Positions 26,750-35,240 of a stretch of DNA of 64,000 bases are shown piece after piece. This DNA is from Clostridia bacterium (GTDB lineage: Bacteria > Bacillota > Clostridia > Christensenellales > Borkfalkiaceae). Each line of letters opens with the position of its first letter. Position 1 is the stretch's first letter. The position numbers were made by a program, and so were the translations under genes. The stretch covers positions 107,183 to 171,182 of the forward strand of contig JAFVRR010000005.1 of NCBI GenBank assembly GCA_017504165.1. Reading direction: 5' to 3'. Under the pieces are notes generated by a model that was not told the DNA's origin, did no database searches, and saw nothing but the letters and a program-made list of their open reading frames with translations.

Positions 26750-29700
26750 ATGAAAGTATATTTAGCAAACACAATGGCAGAGTGTATAGAAACTACTGCA
26801 AGCATTATAAAACCATATACTAATTTTTCAAATAAATCGTGCTATTTATTTTGTGAAGATAAAACTACGCTTAACGTAGAGTATGAAATCGCATCTAAAA
26901 AGGGCGGTTTTTTCGGCGTTGAAGTATTGACTTTTAAAAGATATATCAAACTTAACGGTAAAAAAGTAAACCTTCTTTCTAAAGAAGCGTCCGTTATGCT
27001 AGTTAGAAAAATTTTAGGCGAATTAGAAAGTGAGTTAAAGTGTTTTGGAACAAGTGTTTATAGACCTAACTTGGCGCTTAATTTATACGAAACTATATCT
27101 CAACTTCAAAGCGCAAAAATAACGCCAAACGTATTAAAATCACTAATAGGCGAAAATAGAATTAACGTTGCGCTTAAAAATAAACTTAACGATTTATATC
27201 TAATTTTTAAAGGGTATAACGATTATTTAGAGAAAACGGGCTACCTTGATAGTAACGGTTACTTATCTTCAACTCCTTTAGTTATAAAAAATGACGAAAA
27301 TATTAAGGGCGCGCAAGTAATATTATCGGGATTTAATTCTTTAACTAAGCAAAGAATAGATATAATCGACGCTTTAAACGAAGTAACTAGCGATTTAAGT
27401 TTAGTTATTTTAGCAAATGAAAGTAGTGAAATTTACACTAACGAAATGTTAAATACCCTTAAAAAACTATATCGCGACGTTGAAATAATTCCATCAAACA
27501 AGCCACTTAATAAAGAGGCGGAAGTTATACGAAAATATTTATATAACCCTAACATTTTTAATGATAATTTTAAGGCTACAAAAACTGAAAACGTTAAGGT
27601 GTTTGAAGCGATTGCGCCAAACGGCGAAGTAGCGCTTATAGCAAAGCAAATTCTAGAAGAAATTAGAAGAGGCAAGCGCTATAAAAACCTTGCGGTTGCG
27701 GTAGGAAACGTAAGTGAATACGCGCCTATAATACAAAAGACGTTTTCCGAATACGGTATTCCTTATTATATAGATAAGCCTACCACGTTATTAGAGCATC
27801 CGATATCTACCTTTATATTAAACTATTTAGAACTTGTAAAAAAAGGGTTTAGCGTTACCGAGTTTATACGCTTTACCTCTTCTTGCTTATTAAATACCGA
27901 TAAAGAAGTTTTAGACGGGCTTAAAAACTACGTTTTAAAAAATGCCTTTACGCGTAAAAATTTAAAAGAGCCGTTTAAAAAAGAAGATAAAAACTTACAA
28001 ATTTACGAAGGTATTCGCAGTTTAGTGTATTCTTGTTACCAAGACGGCGAAAGAGCAAAAACGGTAAACGATTTTATTAGTGCCGTTAAAAATATGCTTG
28101 CAAGAACTAACGCATACCAAAATTTAGAAGTTTTAGGCGATTTTATGCTTGATAAAGGGGAGTATAAAATTAAAGAAATTAACGACAAAATCTCTGAAAG
28201 AATAGAAAGCGTTTTAAGTGAAATAGAATTTATTTTAAGCGGGGGCAAAATTTCCGCGCTTGATTTTAAAAGCATTTTCTTAAGTGGTGTAACGGGTGCT
28301 GAAATAGAAGTTATTCCGCTTTTTAACGATGCTATTTTCGTGGGTGCGCCAAGTGAAGTTAAAATTAAAAATGCTGACGTACTTTATTTTATGGGTTTAA
28401 ACGGCGATATACCTGCATCTAAAAGCGATACCGCCTTTTTAAACGATACCGACCTTAACAAACTTGATGAATTTAAAGTTAAAGTCGAGCCAAAAATTAA
28501 AATAGTCAACGAGCGTGAGCGTGAAAACGTAGGTACGGCGCTTATTGCCTTTAATGAAAAATTAGTACTTTCTTACTCTTCCAACTCGTCAAGCGGAAGC
28601 GAAATAGTAAAGTCTGAAATAGTATCTTATATTTTAAAGGCTTTTGATTTAGAAGTTGAAAAAGAAAGTTTATTAAATAGGGTAAAACTTGACGAAAATA
28701 ATGAAAACGTCTCTCAAATTTTTAGTGGCTTTACTTCGGAAAAAACCGCTCTTAAAGAAATAATGGCGCGCTTAAACGGCTTTGATTTCAAAAATTTAGA
28801 AGGAGGCAAACTTGCATCCGTTTATTATAAAGCGTTAGATAAATTAAATCTTTCTAATTTAAAAGAAAGCGCAGATAAACTATACGAATTATCTAAAAAA
28901 GAAAAGCAACTTAATTTAAACGGCGAGGAATATTTTTTCAATAAGCAAACTAGCGCTAGCGCAATAGAGTCTTATTTTTCTTGCCCATACAAAGCGTATG
29001 CTAGCAAACTTTTAAAATTAAAAGACGTAGAAAGCGGAGATTTAAAAGTTTACGAAACGGGCTCTGCAATGCACTCGCTTATTGAAAATTACGTTAAAAA
29101 CTTAGATAAAGTTTCTAATGAAGAAACTTCTTCAAAACTTGTAGACGAACTCTTTGACGGCGTTTTAAACGACGATACTTACGGTAGGTATCTAAATAAG
29201 CCACTTTACGAGCATACTTTTAAAACCCTTAAAAAAGAAGGCAAAAGGGTTTGTTACGAAGTTTATAAATCGCTGAAAAAATCTCAATTTAAACCGTTTA
29301 GAGAAGAATTAGAATTTGGCGACAACGCCGAGTTTAAGCCTATAATTTTAAATACGAATAAAGGCGAATACAAAATTCGCGGGAAAATAGATAGAGTAGA
29401 TAAAGTTGATAACAACGTTAGGATTATCGATTATAAAACGGGTAAAATTGATAAAATCGACGCCAATTTTTACGTTGGTAAAAAAATCCAATTATATTTA
29501 TATCTTAACGCGTTTAATAATAGCGAATATAATCCCGTTGGATCATATTATTTCCCAGTGCACAATAAGTTTGCCGATAGTACCGAAAAAAATTACCTAA
29601 TGCGCGGTAAAACTTTAAATGACGACGCCGTAATTTCGGCAACGGACGTTAATTTATCGGAAAACAAATCTAGTGACGTAGTGTCTATTAAGATTAAAAA

Positions 29701-29980
29701 CGACGGCAATCTCTACGCAAACGCTGAAGTTTTATCAAAAGATGAATTAAAAGCGTATATGCAGTATGCGATAAAACTTAGTGAAAACGCCGTAAACGAG
29801 ATGAATAGCGGATTTATTAAGCCAAGTCCGTTTAAAGATGAATGCGAATATTGTAGTTACGGCGGAATGTGCGGTTTTTGTAAAGATACCGGCCTTGAAA
29901 GAAACGTTTCGGGCGTTTCTAAAAAGACGATAATCGACGCCGTAGAATATGCTAACAACGGGGGTGAAGATAATGAGTAA
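26750..29980 (+). CDS. addB: ATP-dependent nuclease subunit B (AddB)
   Basis: 1076-residue AddB/RexB-type subunit of the double-strand-break resection enzyme AddAB. Seen: the C-terminal PD-(D/E)XK nuclease with VRIIDYKTGKID, and the four cysteines of its Fe-S staple (C745 in FSCPYKAY; C1032, C1035 and C1041 in CEYCSYGGMC). The N-terminus (MKVYLANTMAECIE...) lacks the GxxGxGKS Walker A motif found in Bacillus AddB, so this subunit probably hydrolyses no ATP, as in RexB-like forms. GAGGATAAT precedes the ATG. Its 3' end overlaps addA by 8 bases. Confidence 0.92.
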   Translation: MKVYLANTMAECIETTASIIKPYTNFSNKSCYLFCEDKTTLNVEYEIASKKGGFFGVEVLTFKRYIKLNGKKVNLLSKEASVMLVRKILGELESELKCFGTSVYRPNLALNLYETISQLQSAKITPNVLKSLIGENRINVALKNKLNDLYLIFKGYNDYLEKTGYLDSNGYLSSTPLVIKNDENIKGAQVILSGFNSLTKQRIDIIDALNEVTSDLSLVILANESSEIYTNEMLNTLKKLYRDVEIIPSNKPLNKEAEVIRKYLYNPNIFNDNFKATKTENVKVFEAIAPNGEVALIAKQILEEIRRGKRYKNLAVAVGNVSEYAPIIQKTFSEYGIPYYIDKPTTLLEHPISTFILNYLELVKKGFSVTEFIRFTSSCLLNTDKEVLDGLKNYVLKNAFTRKNLKEPFKKEDKNLQIYEGIRSLVYSCYQDGERAKTVNDFISAVKNMLARTNAYQNLEVLGDFMLDKGEYKIKEINDKISERIESVLSEIEFILSGGKISALDFKSIFLSGVTGAEIEVIPLFNDAIFVGAPSEVKIKNADVLYFMGLNGDIPASKSDTAFLNDTDLNKLDEFKVKVEPKIKIVNERERENVGTALIAFNEKLVLSYSSNSSSGSEIVKSEIVSYILKAFDLEVEKESLLNRVKLDENNENVSQIFSGFTSEKTALKEIMARLNGFDFKNLEGGKLASVYYKALDKLNLSNLKESADKLYELSKKEKQLNLNGEEYFFNKQTSASAIESYFSCPYKAYASKLLKLKDVESGDLKVYETGSAMHSLIENYVKNLDKVSNEETSSKLVDELFDGVLNDDTYGRYLNKPLYEHTFKTLKKEGKRVCYEVYKSLKKSQFKPFREELEFGDNAEFKPIILNTNKGEYKIRGKIDRVDKVDNNVRIIDYKTGKIDKIDANFYVGKKIQLYLYLNAFNNSEYNPVGSYYFPVHNKFADSTEKNYLMRGKTLNDDAVISATDVNLSENKSSDVVSIKIKNDGNLYANAEVLSKDELKAYMQYAIKLSENAVNEMNSGFIKPSPFKDECEYCSYGGMCGFCKDTGLERNVSGVSKKTIIDAVEYANNGGEDNE

Positions 29981-32900
29981 GGTAACTTTAACAGCCGAGC
30001 AATTAAAATGTATAAATCAAGAAAAGGGAAATTTGATCGTATCGGCTGCGGCAGGCTCTGGAAAAACCCACGTTATTATTGAAAGAATTATTAGGCTTGT
30101 TAAAGATAAGCGCGTTTCCGTTGATAAAATTTTAGCGGTAACTTTTACCCGCCTTGCAGCCGATGAAATGAAAGAAAAACTTAAAAAAGCGCTTATTAAA
30201 GAGTTTAACGAAACGGGCGAAATTTATTTCAAAGAACAATTAAACGTAGTTTCTAGTGCGGATATTTCTACAATTCACTCATTTTTAGGCAATCTTTTAA
30301 GAACTTATTTCTATAAAATTAATTTAGATCCCAACTTTGAAATTGCGGATGAAAGAAAGAGTAAAAAAATAATGAAATCCGCCTTAAAAGATCTTTTTGA
30401 AGAACTTTACGAAGCGGGCGAAGAAAAATTTTTAGAAGTTTTAAACTATTATGCGGTCAATCGTCAAGACGATTCTTTTAAGCAAACTATTATAGATTTA
30501 TACAATTTTTCAAACTCTGAAAGCAGTATAGAAAGCCTCAGGGTAAAGTCTTTAAAATTTCACGATGAAGCGTTCGAAGTTTATAAAAGTGGCGAACTTA
30601 ACTCTATAATAAAAGAGTTAAAGATGAAAGTTGACGGTTACGATGAAGAAAAACTTGAAAAAACTAAAAATACAGTAAACGTCTTATTAGACTTAACTGA
30701 AAAATTTAAAGAAAAATACACCGAATACAAGCGCGAAGAAAACGCGGTGGATTTTGCCGATCTTGAATTTTTATCTATTGAATTATTCAAAAACGAAGAC
30801 GTTTTATTAGATATAAAAAACAAGTACGAGTATATTTTCGTTGACGAATATCAAGACGTTAACTCCGTTCAAGAAGAAATAGTACAAAAACTATCTAATA
30901 ATAACGCATTTATGGTAGGGGATAGCAAGCAAAGCATTTACGGTTTTAGAGGCTGTAACCCTAAATACTTTATCAATAAATACGACGATTATAATAATAA
31001 TCTAGGTGGCGAAGCCATTCCTCTTAATAAAAACTTTAGAAGCGCTAAAAATATAGTAAAGGGCGTAAACAACGTCTTTTCTGAAATTATGACGGAAGAA
31101 GTGGGCGATTTTAACTATAGTGCTAACCAAATGGTTTACGGCGAAGGTTACGGCGAAGACGATGGTGAAGCGGTTATCAAAATTGTTGAAAACGATATAG
31201 AAGTAAAGGATAGTCAACTATTTAAAGGCGTTTATAGCGTTGTTAAAAATTCTAAAAAAATCAATAACCAAGTCATAAGCGCGGAATTGCTTGCCCTTGT
31301 AGATACCATTAAAAAGGTGTATAAAACTTCTTATTACGACGTAAAGGAAGGGGTATATAAAAAGGTAGAATACGATGATATTTGTATTTTGACAAGGTCT
31401 ATTAAAAGCACGGGCGAGAATATAATAAAGGCGCTTATCGAATACGATATTCCAGTATCTTCTAGCGTTAAAAACGAAGTATCGGCATATCCTGAAATCA
31501 AGGCGTTACACAGTGCGGTCAAAGCGCTTACTTATATGCAAAGTGACGTTGATTTAGCCTCGGTTATGCTCAATTTCGGTGGGTTTGATGAAGACGAACT
31601 TGTAAAAATTAGAAAAATAGGCGGATTTAACGAATCTTTTTACGATTCCGTTAAAAAGGCGTCTTTAAAAGGCGACGAGTTTGGCGAAAAAATCAAAAAC
31701 TTTATTACTTGGTTTAACGAAATTAGGCTTTTTTGCGAATATATGCCCGCGTCTATAGTTTTAAGAAGGGTAATAAGCGAGTCTAATTGGGACTTAAAAC
31801 TTATGGCAACAAGTCTTGGTAAAAACAAAATGGCTAGAGTGGAAAGGTTTTTAAGCGAAGCCGATTTTGCTACTAAACCTATGACTATTGCCGAGTTTAA
31901 CGAGTATTTAGAAGAATTTATCGATGAAATTTCCTTTACCGAAGCGGACGGCGAAGGTACGGTAAAACTTATGACCGCGCACGGCTCTAAGGGGTTGGAA
32001 TTCCCAGTCGTAATAGTCGTTGGCGTGACTAACGCGTTCAGTTCACAAGATTTACGAAACCAACTTTTAATGGATAGAGAATACGGAATTGCGCCAAAAT
32101 GTTACGATAGCGCAAATATGACCGTAATGCATACGCCTGCGATTGCCTTAATAAAAAACGAATACAAAATTAAACGCACAGTGGAAGAGATTAGGCTATT
32201 TTACGTTCAGTTAACGCGTGCTAAATATAAACTTTACGTTATCGTTGACGAAGAAATACCTGATATTCACGATATGTGCGAGATTGTAAAGGCAAAATCT
32301 CAAAAGGCGTTTTTAGCCGAAGGGGATATGCCGATAGAAAGGTGCGTCGGCTCTATACTTCAAAGTTTTTTAGGTAAAGAGGAAGATGGTGCTAATTACG
32401 TCGTGGTAGATTACGAAAACGACGTGGCTACTAATAAAATAGTTGAGAATTTAACTTACGAGTATCCTTTCAATATCGCAACTACCCTTCCGCTTAAAAC
32501 TTCGGTATCCAAACTTAATGAAAGGGATAAAGAGTATTATAAAATATCCGAGGCGTTTGGCGAATCAACTAGCGAAATGGGTACGGCGTACCATAGGTTT
32601 TTAGAACTTTCTAGTTTTAATCCCGATTTAGTTGAAGAAGAGTTGCAAAACTTTTTAAAAACTTCTAAAATAACTAAAGAAGAAAGCGACCTACTTGACG
32701 TAAATAAACTAAAAAGTATATTAAGTATGCCAATATTTGCTTTTATTAGGGGCAAAAACTGCTATAAAGAGAGAAAGTTTTGCAACTTTATAGATGCTAA
32801 AGAGATAGGTTACGACGTAAACGAAAAGGTTTTAGTTCAAGGTATAATAGACTTAATCGTTGAAGATGACGACGGTTTAATTTTAATTGATTATAAACTT

Positions 32901-33056
32901 TCTAAAATTGAAGAAGATAGCGATATTATAGAAAAATACTCTAAACAACTTTCGCTATACAAGCGCGCTTTAGAAAATTGTATGGGCGCAAAAGTTAAAA
33001 AAGTATACCTTATCAATATTTTACAAGAAAAAATTATTGAACTTAATGGTATATAA
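29973..33056 (+). CDS. addA: ATP-dependent helicase/nuclease subunit A (AddA)
   Basis: 1027-residue UvrD-type 3'-5' helicase with a C-terminal nuclease domain, partner of AddB in recombinational repair. Seen: Q-motif TAEQLKCI, Walker A AAGSGKT at 26-32, helicase motif YIFVDEYQDVN, LTRSI, TAHGSKGLEFPVVIV, FYVQLTRAK, and a terminal nuclease motif with DYK (ILIDYKLSKI). I chose the ATG at 29973 over an upstream in-frame start at 29949 because GGGGTGAAG precedes it and the Q-motif then sits normally. About 200 residues shorter than Bacillus AddA, yet all motifs are present. Confidence 0.93.
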   Translation: MSKVTLTAEQLKCINQEKGNLIVSAAAGSGKTHVIIERIIRLVKDKRVSVDKILAVTFTRLAADEMKEKLKKALIKEFNETGEIYFKEQLNVVSSADISTIHSFLGNLLRTYFYKINLDPNFEIADERKSKKIMKSALKDLFEELYEAGEEKFLEVLNYYAVNRQDDSFKQTIIDLYNFSNSESSIESLRVKSLKFHDEAFEVYKSGELNSIIKELKMKVDGYDEEKLEKTKNTVNVLLDLTEKFKEKYTEYKREENAVDFADLEFLSIELFKNEDVLLDIKNKYEYIFVDEYQDVNSVQEEIVQKLSNNNAFMVGDSKQSIYGFRGCNPKYFINKYDDYNNNLGGEAIPLNKNFRSAKNIVKGVNNVFSEIMTEEVGDFNYSANQMVYGEGYGEDDGEAVIKIVENDIEVKDSQLFKGVYSVVKNSKKINNQVISAELLALVDTIKKVYKTSYYDVKEGVYKKVEYDDICILTRSIKSTGENIIKALIEYDIPVSSSVKNEVSAYPEIKALHSAVKALTYMQSDVDLASVMLNFGGFDEDELVKIRKIGGFNESFYDSVKKASLKGDEFGEKIKNFITWFNEIRLFCEYMPASIVLRRVISESNWDLKLMATSLGKNKMARVERFLSEADFATKPMTIAEFNEYLEEFIDEISFTEADGEGTVKLMTAHGSKGLEFPVVIVVGVTNAFSSQDLRNQLLMDREYGIAPKCYDSANMTVMHTPAIALIKNEYKIKRTVEEIRLFYVQLTRAKYKLYVIVDEEIPDIHDMCEIVKAKSQKAFLAEGDMPIERCVGSILQSFLGKEEDGANYVVVDYENDVATNKIVENLTYEYPFNIATTLPLKTSVSKLNERDKEYYKISEAFGESTSEMGTAYHRFLELSSFNPDLVEEELQNFLKTSKITKEESDLLDVNKLKSILSMPIFAFIRGKNCYKERKFCNFIDAKEIGYDVNEKVLVQGIIDLIVEDDDGLILIDYKLSKIEEDSDIIEKYSKQLSLYKRALENCMGAKVKKVYLINILQEKIIELNGI

Positions 33057-33085
33057 TTAGTTTTATAGGCGATAATTAAAGTGTT

Positions 33086-33718
33086 ATGGAAAATATTTTA
33101 ATTATCGCTTTATTTTTTGTTAAAAAGTTTGCATCTTATATAATTTTAGCGTCACTTGCTTTTTTGTTAGCCGTTACGATTTTGTCTTTTATAGTCAGTA
33201 TAATAACAAGGCGTAGCGCAAACTTAAAAAGGTATAATTTGTATTTTATTATAAGTTTAATTAGTTACGCTAACGGAATAGTTATAGAAAGTATACTTCA
33301 TAAAAAGGTTTTTACAAGTTTTATAGACCTTATGATATCTATAAGCGTTATTGTAATAGTAGGGCTATTAGGAAACGCCCTTTTGTCTATTGTAAAGTTT
33401 AAAAAGAAAGATACTTTTAAAGGCGTAAAAAAAATTGATATAGAAAAGGTAGAAAAACCTAAAACTGTTGAAGTACTTTCTTGCGTAGAAGAGCCCGTTA
33501 GCGTTTACGGTGGATATATAGACGTTTTGTATTTAAAGGGTTTAATTGATAAAATTAAAGAAAAAAACCTTGAATACGATGATGAAAGGGAAATAGAAGA
33601 GTTAGAAATTTATTTATTAAACTTTATATCACGCCAACCAAACGCTTATGAAAGGGGTAAACTTAGTAATTTTATAGAAAGTTTTTTCAAAAAACTTGCA
33701 AAATACAACGTAATTTAA
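33086..33718 (+). CDS. Small membrane protein of unknown function
   Basis: 210-residue protein with three hydrophobic helices (about 5-35, 50-66 and 80-103), then a charged cytoplasmic tail with a predicted helical segment (IKEKNLEYDDEREIEELEIYLLN). I do not recognise a family. It follows addA after 29 bases without a clear promoter, so it may be read from the addBA transcript. The ribosome site is weak (TTAAAG). Codon use and length suggest a real gene. Confidence 0.6.
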   Translation: MENILIIALFFVKKFASYIILASLAFLLAVTILSFIVSIITRRSANLKRYNLYFIISLISYANGIVIESILHKKVFTSFIDLMISISVIVIVGLLGNALLSIVKFKKKDTFKGVKKIDIEKVEKPKTVEVLSCVEEPVSVYGGYIDVLYLKGLIDKIKEKNLEYDDEREIEELEIYLLNFISRQPNAYERGKLSNFIESFFKKLAKYNVI

Positions 33719-33731
33719 TAACTTTGTTTAA

Positions 33732-33766
33732 AAATGTGCCGTTTCTAAAAAGAATACGGCACATTT
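33732..33766 (+). terminator. Terminator-like hairpin after addBA unit
   Basis: AAATGTGCCGT (33732-33742) pairs perfectly with ACGGCACATTT (33756-33766). The T tail is short, so efficiency is uncertain. Confidence 0.7.
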
Positions 33767-33771
33767 GTTAA

Positions 33772-33800
33772 TTGATTTTAGAAGTTTTAAGTGGTACAAT
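33772..33800 (+). promoter_or_regulatory. Promoter of the sialidase-fold gene
   Basis: TTGATT (33772-33777), 17-base spacer, TACAAT (33795-33800), 64 bases before the ATG. Confidence 0.65.
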
Positions 33801-33864
33801 AAATATATCAATATATAATAGAAATAATTAAACTTTTATTACAGCGTGTTACTAAGGAGAAGTT

Positions 33865-34968
33865 ATGAAACTTTTAAAAACTTCAATTATATATGAAAAC
33901 CCATTGCCAATATTAAAATCAATACAATCCTTTTTCCCATCATTATGCGAACTTAATAATGGGGAAATTTTAGCCTCTCACCAACTTGGCGAGGCTTTTG
34001 AGGCGGTAAACTGTACGAGTTTTATTTCTAGAAGTGAAACGGGCGGTGCATCATTTAGTGCGCCTATGCAAATGTTTGACAAAAAGAATGAAAAACCCGT
34101 GAGGTCGGACGGTTGTAAGATTACTAAACTTAATGACGGCAGAATAGTAGCAATAGGGTATCAATTTATTAGAAAAGACGAAACTTTACCCCTTGGTAAC
34201 CCTGAAACGGGCGGTCTTCTTGACGACGAGGTTTTTTATTCTATATCTAAAGATAACGGCTACACTTGGTCTAAGCGTAGAATTATAAGATGTATTTGGG
34301 GGCAACACGTGGAAGCGTCTGCTCCTATAACCGTTTTAAAAGACGGTAGTTGGGCAACTCCTATAACAGGTTTTAAAAATTGGGAAGGAAGAAGTAGTAT
34401 CCCTTGCAACGGTAGGCTTTTAAGAAGTTACGACGAAGGCAAAAAATGGAATGACGACGTTGTTTGTATGAATTTTAATAATTCGGATATTACTTGTTTT
34501 GAACAGCGTATGTGCCAACTAGAAAATGGGAATATCGTAGTTATCGGCTGGAATGAAAACGTATCAACGGGCGAACTTTTAAATAACCACTACACTATTT
34601 CTACCGACAACGGCAAAACTTTTAGCGAGCCTAAAGATACGGGCATAAAAGGTCAAGCGTCTTCAATATTACATATAGGTGGCAATAAAATTTTAGCCTT
34701 CCATTCTTTGAGAAGAGATTGTAAAAAACCGGGCATTTTATGTTGTTTAGTAGACTTAAGTTATGGCACTTGGAATATTTTAGAACAAAAACTTATTTGG
34801 ACGCCTAATATGCCTATTGTTAAAGATAGTAGTATGGCTGCTGTATTCGGCTTTTTAAAATTCGGTCAACCAAGCGGAATACTATTAAAAAACGGTAAAG
34901 TTTTAATGACGCATTGGGCTTGTGAAAACAATCAATACAAAACGTATTGCAGTGAAATTGAGTTATAG
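33865..34968 (+). CDS. Sialidase-fold (BNR/Asp-box) protein
   Basis: 367-residue six-bladed propeller protein of the sialidase superfamily. Seen: Asp-box repeats SISKDNGYTWS, RSYDEGKKWN and TISTDNGKTFS, plus an early degenerate one (SETGGASFSAP). No signal peptide or membrane anchor, so it would act in the cytoplasm on imported glycans, or it is a related exo-glycosidase rather than a true sialidase; the arginine triad of sialidases cannot be confirmed by eye. AAGGAGAAGTT precedes the ATG. Neighbouring glycoside genes support a sugar-degrading role. Confidence 0.72.
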   Translation: MKLLKTSIIYENPLPILKSIQSFFPSLCELNNGEILASHQLGEAFEAVNCTSFISRSETGGASFSAPMQMFDKKNEKPVRSDGCKITKLNDGRIVAIGYQFIRKDETLPLGNPETGGLLDDEVFYSISKDNGYTWSKRRIIRCIWGQHVEASAPITVLKDGSWATPITGFKNWEGRSSIPCNGRLLRSYDEGKKWNDDVVCMNFNNSDITCFEQRMCQLENGNIVVIGWNENVSTGELLNNHYTISTDNGKTFSEPKDTGIKGQASSILHIGGNKILAFHSLRRDCKKPGILCCLVDLSYGTWNILEQKLIWTPNMPIVKDSSMAAVFGFLKFGQPSGILLKNGKVLMTHWACENNQYKTYCSEIEL

Positions 34969-35201
34969 GCTCTTACGTAAAACTTATTGATATTAAAAAG
35001 GTCCTATTACTGCGTAATACGTCGTTAAACCCCTTGACAATATGTAAACTATTGCCTACGGGATTTGCCTAGTCTTACTTGTAATAATCCCTTTTTAATT
35101 AATCAACCGTTTTACTTCATCGCCTTGGCTCTTCGTAAACGTTGTATAAATAAAGGTAATTAATCCAATTCTAATTAATAAAAATAAAAACTATATAAAA
35201 T
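34969..35201. other. Intergenic stretch without a recognised element
   Basis: 233 bases between converging genes. It holds a triloop hairpin ATTAC-TGC-GTAAT (35006-35018) and GC-richer words unlike ordinary spacer, suggesting a decayed repeat. No reading frame or tRNA is seen. Confidence 0.4.
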
Positions 35202-35233
35202 AAAGGCATTTGCAAAATTGCAAATGCCTTTTT
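35202..35233. terminator. Bidirectional terminator
   Basis: AAAGGCATTTGC (35202-35213) pairs with GCAAATGCCTTT (35220-35231), flanked by A and T tracts. It serves the sialidase-fold gene and the converging GH2 gene. Confidence 0.92.
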
Positions 35234-35240
35234 AATTATT

